DNA from: Pseudomonadota bacterium
GTDB lineage: Bacteria > Pseudomonadota > Gammaproteobacteria > Burkholderiales > SG8-39
Assembly (NCBI GenBank): GCA_021825225.1
Contig: JAKAIH010000160.1
Span: forward strand, 1-6,568
Reading direction: 5' to 3'
DNA length: 6,568 nt
Shown: piece by piece, positions 1 to 4,966 of the stretch
Position numbering within the stretch: position 1 is the stretch's first letter
Layout of the letters: each line of letters opens with the position of its first letter
Notes under the pieces: model-generated
What the model was told of the DNA's origin: nothing
What the model saw: only the letters and a program-made list of their open reading frames with translations
Databases searched by the model: none
Made by a program: the position numbers and the translations under genes

Positions 1-232
1 GCAAGCCCGCGGTGATCAGCGCCACCAGGCCGGGGCGGCGCGCGTAGGCGGCGAGCGCGCTCCAGTCCAGCCGCAGCAGCGCGATCACCAGCGGGATCAG
101 CAGGCCGGGGATCAGCAGCGGGTGCGCGAACGCGGCGAGCGGCGGCACGAGCAGGCCGAGCAGCACGCCGCCGGCGAGAAACAGCGTGGCGTGCTGCCCC
201 AGGTAATCGAAGGCGCGATGCAGCGCGCGCAT
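1..232 (-). CDS. N-terminus of an integral membrane protein, possibly a bile acid:sodium symporter-like transporter (partial)
   Basis: Reading the minus strand from the ATG at 232 gives 77 uninterrupted codons that run off the left edge, so the C-terminus is missing. The translation starts MRALHRAFDYLGQHATLFL. It is strongly hydrophobic: likely membrane segments are residues 17-35 and 38-53, followed by a short basic/polar loop (RLDW near 54-57, ARRP 64-67) and the beginning of a third segment. This pattern resembles the N-terminus of Na+-dependent transporters of the bile acid:sodium symporter superfamily; that is recalled resemblance and not proof. It begins 27 nt after the esterase stop, in the same frame as the esterase and separated from it by that TGA, so it is probably the third gene of the MFS-esterase operon. 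No good Shine-Dalgarno sequence precedes the ATG, which fits translation depending on the upstream gene. It is certain that a membrane protein is encoded; the family call is tentative. Confidence 0.55.
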   Translation of the reverse strand, partial: MRALHRAFDYLGQHATLFLAGGVLLGLLVPPLAAFAHPLLIPGLLIPLVIALLRLDWSALAAYARRPGLVALITAGL

Positions 233-259
233 CAGAACGCCGGAACGCAGTCGCGCGCT

Positions 260-1210
260 TCAGGCATGCTGCGGCTTGAACGCCTGCGCCAGGCTCTGCC
301 CCAGGCGGTACAGGGCGTGATTGGCGGCGGCGACCGCGCCGCCCATGGTGAGAAAGCCGTGCGCCATGCCCTCGAAGCATTCGTACAGCACCGGCACGCC
401 GGCGGCAACCAGCCGGTCGGAATAGGCGCGTCCTTCGTCGCGCAACGGATCGTAACCGGCGGTGATGATGTGCGCCGGCGGCAGGCGCGCCAAATCGCCC
501 GCGCGCAAGGGCGACGCGCGCCAGTCGTCGTAGTCGCCGGGCGCGAGATAGTTGCCGCGGAACCAGAGCATGTTCTTGCGCGTAAGCAGATAGCCTTCGG
601 CGAAGCTCGCATGCGAGGCCGTATCCATGCGCTGGTCGGTGGCGGGATATACCAGCGCCTGGAACGCGAGCGGCGGCCCGCCGGCGTCGCGCAGCATGAG
701 CGCCACCACCGCCGCGAGATTGCCGCCGGCGCTGTCCCCGCCCACGGCGATGCGCGCCGGGTCGATGCCCAGCGCGGCCCCCTGTGCGGCCACCCAGCGC
801 GTGGCGGCGGCGCAATCCTCCACCGCGGCAGGAAATTTGTGCTCCGGCCCCATGCGGTAATCCACGGCGACGACGGCACAGCGCGCCTTGTTGGCGAGCG
901 TGCGGCAGACGATGTCGTGGGTATCCAGGTCGCCGATGGTCCAGCCCCCGCCGTGAAAATACACCAGCACCGGCAGCGCCGCGTCCGTCTCGGTGCCCGC
1001 AGCGCGATACAGCCGCAGCGCAATCGGCCCCGCTGGTCCGCTCCCGGCCAGGTCGCGCACTTCGGCCACTGCGGGCGCGCCCGGCGCGAGCGCCGCGCGC
1101 GTCTCTTTGTACAGGCGGCGCGCCTCGGCTGCGCTCACGTTGCAATACGGCGGCAAGCCGGATTTGGCTGCGCGCTCTATCACGGCCTGCATCTGCGGAT
1201 CGACTGGCAT
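260..1210 (-). CDS. Alpha/beta-hydrolase, HSL family (bacterial lipase family IV, acetyl-esterase-like)
   Basis: This 316-residue cytoplasmic esterase probably hydrolyses short-chain carboxylic esters; the natural substrate is unknown. The family signatures are all present. The HGGGW oxyanion-hole motif is at residues 86-90, the nucleophile elbow GDSAGG at 158-163 (Ser160), the acid Asp254 in YDPLRDEG, and the base His284 in MAHGF. The segment DYRMGPEHKFPAAVED (117-132) is a variant of the family's YRLAPEHxFPA block. Length matches typical HSL-family enzymes. There is no signal peptide. The ATG at 1210 is supported by AAGGG five bases upstream (1216-1220). The gene lies 33 nt downstream of an MFS transporter and 27 nt upstream of another membrane protein, which suggests a transport-plus-ester-cleavage operon. 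All catalytic residues are intact. The family is secure; calling it Aes or any specific esterase would go beyond what can be seen. Confidence 0.93.
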   Translation of the reverse strand: MPVDPQMQAVIERAAKSGLPPYCNVSAAEARRLYKETRAALAPGAPAVAEVRDLAGSGPAGPIALRLYRAAGTETDAALPVLVYFHGGGWTIGDLDTHDIVCRTLANKARCAVVAVDYRMGPEHKFPAAVEDCAAATRWVAAQGAALGIDPARIAVGGDSAGGNLAAVVALMLRDAGGPPLAFQALVYPATDQRMDTASHASFAEGYLLTRKNMLWFRGNYLAPGDYDDWRASPLRAGDLARLPPAHIITAGYDPLRDEGRAYSDRLVAAGVPVLYECFEGMAHGFLTMGGAVAAANHALYRLGQSLAQAFKPQHA

Positions 1211-1243
1211 GGCTACCCTTTCACGAAATGGCCGCTTCCCCGC

Positions 1244-2422
1244 TTAGACCGCAACGGCGGCGCGCCGCTGCAGCGTGAGCCAGGCGAGCGCCGCGCCGAT
1301 CACGGCGAGCACCGGCAAAGCAGCATAGTTGAGCATTTCCCAGCCGTTGCGGTTCATCAGCAGGCCGGAGGAGAACGAAGAGCTTGCAGTGGTCAGGAAC
1401 ACCAGAAAATCGTGCGTGCCCTGGGCCTTGGCTTTTTCCGACACGCGGTAGCAGTCGGTGAGCAGGGTGGTGCCGCCGACATAGAGGAAGTTCCACCCTA
1501 TTCCGAGCAGCAGCAGCGCCCACCAGAAATTGGCGAGCAGTACCCCGGACAGGGCGACAGCCACGCACAGCGTCTCCAAGACCACGCCCGCAGACATGAT
1601 CCTGAGCACGCCGAAGCGTTTGATCAGCGAGCCGGTGACGAACGAAGGCGCGAACATGCCGATCACATGCCACTGGATCACCAGCGCAGCCGAGCTATAG
1701 GGGTGGCCGCACAGCCCCATCGCCAGCGGCGTCGCCGTCATCAGCAGGTTCATCACGCCGTAGCCCAGCGCCGAGCCGGTCACCGCGACGATGAAGGCGG
1801 GCTGCGCCATGATCTGGCGCAGCGGCCGCACCGGCTCGTGGCGCTCGGCCACGCTCGGCGCCGGAATGCGGATGTAGGCGAGCAGCACCAGCGTGATCAG
1901 GCAGAACACGATGAGCGAGGCGTAGGCGCCGAGGAAGGGCACGGCGAACAGGTCGCGGGTGTGCTTGCTCATCTCCGGCCCGATAATGCCGCCGACCAGG
2001 CCGCCAGTCAGCACCAGCGAAATCGCCTTGGCCTTGAACTCGTGGCTGGCCGCATCCGCGGCGGCGAAGCGGTAATACTGGCCGAAAGCGTTGTAGACCC
2101 CGAGCACCAGCACACCCGCGCACAGCAGCCAGAAGCTGTGCAGCCACAGGGCGAGGCAGCAGATCGCGGCGCCGACGATGCCCATGAACGTACCGACGCG
2201 GAATCCCGTCTGGCGGCCGAAACGCCGCATGAAAAACGACGCCGGCAGCGTGGTCAGCGCCGCGCCGACGACGTAGGCGGTGGCGGGCAGCGTGGACAGC
2301 ATCTTGTTGTCGGCCAGCGAGAACCCGGCCAGCGCCGCCAGCGAAATCAGGGTGACGTTGTTGGTGAACAGCATCGCCTGGCAGGCGGCGAGCAGTGCGA
2401 CGTTCTTCTTGGCATTTTCCAT
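1244..2422 (-). CDS. Major facilitator superfamily (MFS) transporter
   Basis: This inner-membrane permease has about 392 residues from the ATG at 2422 (MENAKKNVALLAACQ...). Its hydrophobicity fits twelve membrane helices in two bundles, with a polar central loop around residues 185-205 (IPAPSVAERHEPVRPLRQ). The loop between helices 2 and 3 contains MRRFGRQTGFR (about 65-75), a degenerate form of the MFS motif A. A second signature, GWNFLYVGGTTLL (about 309-321), is typical of a widespread bacterial MFS_1 group; members are often auto-labelled as riboflavin-type transporters, which is not supported here. The substrate is unknown. An in-frame GTG at 2443 would add seven residues (MAHGPSS). Neither start has a clear Shine-Dalgarno sequence, but the ATG product has the more usual N-terminus. 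The gene opens a minus-strand operon with the esterase 33 nt downstream and is divergent from the SWIB gene. A TATAAT lies at 2491-2496 on its strand. Confidence 0.9.
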   Translation of the reverse strand: MENAKKNVALLAACQAMLFTNNVTLISLAALAGFSLADNKMLSTLPATAYVVGAALTTLPASFFMRRFGRQTGFRVGTFMGIVGAAICCLALWLHSFWLLCAGVLVLGVYNAFGQYYRFAAADAASHEFKAKAISLVLTGGLVGGIIGPEMSKHTRDLFAVPFLGAYASLIVFCLITLVLLAYIRIPAPSVAERHEPVRPLRQIMAQPAFIVAVTGSALGYGVMNLLMTATPLAMGLCGHPYSSAALVIQWHVIGMFAPSFVTGSLIKRFGVLRIMSAGVVLETLCVAVALSGVLLANFWWALLLLGIGWNFLYVGGTTLLTDCYRVSEKAKAQGTHDFLVFLTTASSSFSSGLLMNRNGWEMLNYAALPVLAVIGAALAWLTLQRRAAVAV

Positions 2423-2442
2423 TGAAGAGGGGCCGTGTGCCA

Positions 2443-2456
2443 CCGCAAGGTTGCGG
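2443..2456. repeat. Short perfect inverted repeat upstream of the MFS gene
   Basis: CCGCAA-GG-TTGCGG has perfect 6-bp arms around a 2-nt centre. It sits 21 nt upstream of the preferred ATG at 2422 and about 35 nt downstream of the minus-strand TATAAT. If that promoter is used, it would lie in the 5' leader, where a repressor could bind. A two-base loop is too tight for a good RNA hairpin, so a protein-binding site is the more likely role, but a 6-bp palindrome can also arise by chance in GC-rich DNA. If translation really began at the GTG 2443, that codon's last base pair overlaps the left arm. Confidence 0.3.
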
Positions 2457-2490
2457 GCGCGACACGGGGGCCGGCTACGGAACAGGCCGG

Positions 2491-2519
2491 ATTATAAAAG
2501 ACGGGGGGCGAACGCACCA
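2491..2519 (-). promoter_or_regulatory. Candidate sigma70 promoter for the MFS-esterase operon
   Basis: On the minus strand, 2491-2496 reads TATAAT, a perfect -10 hexamer, in the only AT-rich spot of this GC-rich intergenic region. Seventeen bases upstream, 2514-2519 reads TGGTGC, which matches the -35 consensus at only two positions. Transcription would start near 2484, giving a leader of about 60 nt to the ATG at 2422. The weak -35 box suggests an activator-dependent or low-level promoter. A CCGGC...GCCGG inverted pair (2471-2475 and 2486-2490) surrounds the expected start point. Confidence 0.45.
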
Positions 2520-2562
2520 CGAAAAGCAAGCGCCGCCCCTGCGAAATCACGCACGATACCGA

Positions 2563-2591
2563 TTGACAAAATCCACACTCTCATTCATTCT
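2563..2591 (+). promoter_or_regulatory. Candidate sigma70 promoter for the SWIB gene
   Basis: TTGACA at 2563-2568 is a perfect -35 hexamer. With a 17-nt spacer, 2586-2591 reads CATTCT, which matches three positions of the -10 consensus, including the important A at position 2 and T at position 6. Transcription would begin near 2598, leaving a leader of about 58 nt before the ATG at 2656. The next plus-strand gene starts exactly where such a promoter should lead. The weak -10 box is the main reservation. Confidence 0.5.
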
Positions 2592-2641
2592 GCCGCTGCG
2601 TGTTCCGTACAAGAGCAAGCGTAGTCGCCGTCAATCACCTT

Positions 2642-2650
2642 AGGAGAGGA
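2642..2650 (+). promoter_or_regulatory. Strong Shine-Dalgarno sequence of the SWIB gene
   Basis: AGGAGAGGA ends 5 nt before the ATG at 2656. It contains both AGGAG (9 nt spacing) and GAGG (6 nt spacing). It is the best ribosome-binding site in the window, fixes the start codon, and is consistent with an abundant small protein. Confidence 0.85.
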
Positions 2651-2655
2651 AACTC

Positions 2656-2991
2656 ATGGCCACGAAGAAGAAGGCAGCAAGCAAGAAAACCGCGAGCAAG
2701 AAGACCGCGAGCAAGAAACCAGTAAAGGCAAAAGTCAAGCGCAAGCCAAATGCGGCATTCATGAAACCGATGACCCCGAGCGCTTCGCTCGGCGCGGTGA
2801 TCGGCGCAGGCGCGATGCCCCGCACCGAAGTGACCAAGAAGATCTGGGCCTACATCAAGAAGAACAAGCTGCAGGACAGCAAGAACAAACGCATGATCAA
2901 TGCCGACGACAAGCTGAAAGAAGTGTTCGGCGGCAAGAAGCAGGTGTCGATGTTCGAGATGACCAAGCTGGTCAGCAAGCACCTGAAGTAA
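2656..2991 (+). CDS. SWIB/MDM2-domain protein with a lysine-rich, histone-H1-like N-terminal tail
   Basis: This 111-residue cytoplasmic protein is predicted to associate with the nucleoid. Residues 1-34 form a very basic, probably disordered tail: MATKKKA, three ASKK(T/P) repeats at 8-22, then VKAKVKRKPNAA. Residues 36-110 form the SWIB domain, with MPRTEVTKKIWAYIKKN at 54-70, NKRMINADDKLKEVFG at 77-92 and MFEMTKLVSKHL at 99-110, the standard blocks of the fold. SWIB domains are best known from eukaryotic SWI/SNF BAF60 subunits and MDM2; bacterial copies occur as small free proteins or at the C-terminus of some topoisomerases, and their role is poorly known. The tail resembles those of bacterial histone-H1-like DNA-binding proteins, so DNA binding is inferred. 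The gene stands alone, with its own promoter candidate, a strong ribosome-binding site and a terminator. It is divergent from the MFS gene and convergent with the downstream hydrolase. Confidence 0.95.
   Translation: MATKKKAASKKTASKKTASKKPVKAKVKRKPNAAFMKPMTPSASLGAVIGAGAMPRTEVTKKIWAYIKKNKLQDSKNKRMINADDKLKEVFGGKKQVSMFEMTKLVSKHLK
2677..2721 (+). repeat. Three 15-bp in-frame tandem repeats encoding ASKK(T/P)
   Basis: Units at 2677-2691, 2692-2706 and 2707-2721 follow the pattern GC(A/G)AGCAAGAA(A/G), ending in ACC in the first two units and CCA in the third. Units one and two both encode ASKKT and unit three ASKKP. The first 11 bases of units two and three are identical. Because the unit is a multiple of three, gain or loss of copies by replication slippage would lengthen or shorten the basic tail without a frameshift. 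Confidence 0.85.
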
Positions 2992-3008
2992 AGCGTCGAC
3001 TGTCTCAG

Positions 3009-3044
3009 ACGACAAGGGCGGCCTGGAGCCGCCCTTGTCGTTTT
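3009..3044 (+). terminator. Rho-independent terminator after the SWIB gene
   Basis: CGACAAGGGCGGC (3010-3022), a 5-nt loop CTGGA, and GCCGCCCTTGTCG (3028-3040) form a perfect 13-bp GC-rich stem. One more A-T pair (3009/3041) extends it, and TTTT (3041-3044) follows. It starts 18 nt after the SWIB stop codon. On the minus strand the stem is followed by TCTGAGACA with no U tract, so it is a proper intrinsic terminator only for the plus-strand gene, although the hairpin may protect the 3' end of the convergent minus-strand mRNA. Confidence 0.92.
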
Positions 3045-3056
3045 CTGGGATGCGCT

Positions 3057-3845
3057 TCAGCCGCCGAGCAACTCGGCCGCAAGCTGGCGCACCGCCTCCG
3101 CCGCGGCCTGCGGGCGCTCGAACGGGAACAGGTGCCCCCCTTCGATGCGCCTCAGGCGGAAACTGCGGCGCGTGTGCGCCAGCCCGACCTGGCGCAGCAC
3201 ATCCGAGTGGCGCCCGCCGATGAAGCCGGCCGGCAGCTTCAGACGATTGCGGTAATACACCAGGTCGTGCGGCACGCTGCGGTAAATGCGGTACTCGATC
3301 TCCGGATCGAACAGCAGGCGCACGCGCCCGCCTTCGCGCACGCTGCCCAGCGCGGCGTAGTCGGCGAGGCATTCGGGGTCGAAATGGCGGAAGATTTTCT
3401 TGCGCCGGAAATGCGCAATCATGTCCTCGACCGAGGGCCAGTCGCGCCGCCGCTCGCGCGTGGCATGGGCCGGGGTGATGCGATCGGCCAGGCCCAGGCG
3501 CTTCAGCATGCCGAGCGCGGTGCCCTTGAAATAGCCGATGATGGGCGCGTCGAGCAGGATGATGCATTTGAACAGCTCAGGGCGCTGCACCGCGGCCATG
3601 AAAGTGAGGTAGCCGCCCAGCGAGTGCCCCACGCCTACTACCGGCGCGCGGTAATGGCTGGTGAGGTGGTCGATCAGCTGCGCCACCAGATGCGGCCAGC
3701 CATCGGTAACCGGATAGGCCGGGTCGTGGCCGATGCAGTTGATGCTGCCGATGCGGAAATCGGACGCCAGGCAATCGAAGAACTTGCGGTAGCAGGCCGC
3801 GGGAAAGCCGTTGGCATGCGAGAAATGCAGGATGTCGCGACTCAT
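3057..3845 (-). CDS. Alpha/beta-hydrolase fold protein
   Basis: This 262-residue cytoplasmic protein belongs to the alpha/beta-hydrolase-1 type. The N-terminal strand SHANGFP (9-15) supplies the usual HxNG-like oxyanion segment. GVGHSLGG (71-78) is the nucleophile elbow with Ser75. Asp215 in GGRHSDVLRQ and His238 in EGGHLFPFE complete a plausible triad. A lid-like basic insertion lies around 105-160. It differs in architecture from the esterase at 260-1210: it has no HGGG motif. Substrate and reaction cannot be told from sequence; esterase, lactonase or thioesterase activity are all possible. Translation starts at the ATG at 3845, 7 nt after the fpr stop, with only a weak TAGG upstream, so it is probably translated together with fpr as the last gene of the operon. 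Its stop lies just beyond the SWIB terminator, tail to tail. Confidence 0.9.
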   Translation of the reverse strand: MSRDILHFSHANGFPAACYRKFFDCLASDFRIGSINCIGHDPAYPVTDGWPHLVAQLIDHLTSHYRAPVVGVGHSLGGYLTFMAAVQRPELFKCIILLDAPIIGYFKGTALGMLKRLGLADRITPAHATRERRRDWPSVEDMIAHFRRKKIFRHFDPECLADYAALGSVREGGRVRLLFDPEIEYRIYRSVPHDLVYYRNRLKLPAGFIGGRHSDVLRQVGLAHTRRSFRLRRIEGGHLFPFERPQAAAEAVRQLAAELLGG

Positions 3846-3852
3846 CGCGCGC

Positions 3853-4596
3853 CTACCAGTAATTTTCCACGCTGATCTGCCCCGGGTCGCGCCGGCGGTG
3901 CTTCTTCAGCCCGCGCCCCTCGAGCGCGTGCACGGTATCGGCGACCATTTCCGGATTGCCGCAGACCATCACGCGCGAGACGCGCGCGTCCAGTTCGAGG
4001 CCGGCCTTGGCTTCCAGCCGCCCGTCTTCGATCGCCTTGGGGATGCGCCCGGCAAGAGCGAATGCGCTGTGTTCACGGCTGACGACGGGCACGAACACGA
4101 ATTGACCGGCATGCTGCGCCAGCAAGGCCCCGATTCTCTCCTGATAGGCGAGCTCCTCGGCGCGGCGCACCGCGTGCACCAGCAGCACGCGGCGAAAACG
4201 CCGCCACGGCGCCTCGCTGCCGAGGATCGACAGAAACGGCCCGAGCGCAGTGCCGGTGGCGAGCAGCCACAAATGCTCTCCCGGCGGCACTTCATCCAGC
4301 GTGAGAAAACCGGCAGGCTGCGGCGCCAGATAGATCGCATCGCCGGCTTCGAGCTTGCACAGTCGCGGCGTCAGCGGATGCTCGGGCAGCACCACGTAGT
4401 AGAACTCGTGCGGCCGCGCCGCCGGCGCGTTGACGAAGGAGTAAGGGCGCCCTACCATTTCGCCGTCGACCGCAAGCGCGAGCTTGGTGAACTGGCCGGC
4501 CTTGAAGGGCGGCAATTTGGCTTCGAGCTGCAGCGAATACAGCAGCCCGGCCCAGTGCTTCTGCGCCACCACCGTTCCTTCGACCCATTTGTTCAT
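3853..4596 (-). CDS. fpr: Ferredoxin/flavodoxin-NADP+ reductase
   Basis: This 247-residue cytoplasmic FAD enzyme moves electrons between NADPH and ferredoxin or flavodoxin, supplying iron-sulfur cluster, radical-SAM and oxidative-stress systems. The N-terminal FAD-binding barrel contains GRPYSFVNAP (49-58), with the flavin-contacting Arg50-Pro-Tyr-Ser53, and LTPRLCKLEAGD (75-86). The NADP-binding half contains LLATGTALGPFLSIL (111-125) and MVCGNPEMV (210-218). The C-terminus ENYW closely matches the E. coli-type Fpr ending (EHYW), where the terminal aromatic residue stacks on the flavin. Length equals that of E. coli Fpr (248). The ATG at 4596 overlaps the upstream DUF3301 stop by ATGA, indicating translational coupling. 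A longer in-frame open frame extends to 5154, but this is non-coding read-through of the upstream gene's alternative frame and should not be annotated as an N-terminal extension. Confidence 0.95.
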   Translation of the reverse strand: MNKWVEGTVVAQKHWAGLLYSLQLEAKLPPFKAGQFTKLALAVDGEMVGRPYSFVNAPAARPHEFYYVVLPEHPLTPRLCKLEAGDAIYLAPQPAGFLTLDEVPPGEHLWLLATGTALGPFLSILGSEAPWRRFRRVLLVHAVRRAEELAYQERIGALLAQHAGQFVFVPVVSREHSAFALAGRIPKAIEDGRLEAKAGLELDARVSRVMVCGNPEMVADTVHALEGRGLKKHRRRDPGQISVENYW

Positions 4597-4901
4597 TGGA
4601 TCAGGAACGGTTCGGTATAGAGCGACTCCACCTCGCCGCCGAGCATGACGATGCTGCCGCTGCGGCGGTTGTTTCCGGTGTCGCTGAATTCGAAGCCGTA
4701 GGTGCGGCGCAGCGCCATGCGCCCGTCGGCGTTGCGCGCGAAGCCGAGTGCAATGCACGCCACCGTTTCGTCGAGGAACATCAGCCCGTCGCGCTCGCAG
4801 GCGCGCTTGCCCAGCGCCAGCGCGCGCTCGCGTGCGCGCATGCTGTCGAACCAGAGCCAGACGAGCGCGGCCAGCAGGAGCAGGGTCATCGATTCCGCCA
4901 T
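4593..4901 (-). CDS. DUF3301 family protein, membrane-anchored, unknown function
   Basis: This 102-residue protein has a single N-terminal hydrophobic segment (MTLLLLAALVWLWF, residues 5-18), then a basic amphipathic stretch (RARERALALGKRACER), then a compact C-terminal domain. Conserved-looking blocks are LMFLDETVACI (40-50), LRRTYGFEFSDTG (64-76) and SIVMLGGEVESL (83-94), matching what is known of the DUF3301 family in beta- and gammaproteobacteria. The basic residues after the helix suggest the domain faces the cytoplasm (positive-inside rule). The start is uncertain: the ATG at 4901 is used here, but the ATG at 4889 (M5) would still include the whole helix and is preceded by GCGGAA. Its stop overlaps the fpr start by 4 nt, so the two are almost certainly co-translated. 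No biochemical function is known to me; a role at the membrane near Fpr is only a guess from context. Confidence 0.88.
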   Translation of the reverse strand: MAESMTLLLLAALVWLWFDSMRARERALALGKRACERDGLMFLDETVACIALGFARNADGRMALRRTYGFEFSDTGNNRRSGSIVMLGGEVESLYTEPFLIQ

Positions 4902-4966
4902 GAGCCCATTTTACATGGGGGCGGCGGCAGCGATGTTCAAACCCTGTTCCGGCTCGATAAAGAAGA
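4902..4966 (-). promoter_or_regulatory. 65-nt gap between the SMP-30 gene and the DUF3301-fpr block, possible internal promoter
   Basis: This is the largest gap in the minus-strand run. On the minus strand it contains TTGAAC (4931-4936), five of six matches to a -35 box, and TAAAAT (4908-4913), five of six to a -10 box, but they are 17-base-incompatible (about 22 nt apart), so the pair is not a standard sigma70 promoter. A small inverted repeat CCCAT-5 nt-ATGGG lies at 4905-4919. There is no convincing terminator. The gap may allow fpr to be expressed separately from the receptor/lactonase genes. Confidence 0.2.

Noticed and set aside
122..2425. A 767-codon open frame on the plus strand, opposite the esterase and MFS genes
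   Set aside because: It is a shadow of two well-supported minus-strand genes and part of a third. Its translation is a low-complexity mix of Arg, His, Gln, Ala and Gly with no recognisable domain, which is typical of antisense frames in GC-rich genes, and it spans two gene boundaries.
2635..3567. A 310-codon minus-strand frame running through the hydrolase gene and antisense to the SWIB gene
   Set aside because: Its first part is an out-of-frame reading of the hydrolase, its last part is the antisense of the repetitive SWIB gene, and it crosses the terminator.
3132..3875. A 247-codon plus-strand frame opposite the second alpha/beta-hydrolase
   Set aside because: It is antisense to a gene with an intact catalytic triad, its composition is of the usual shadow type, and no ribosome-binding site or family resemblance was seen.
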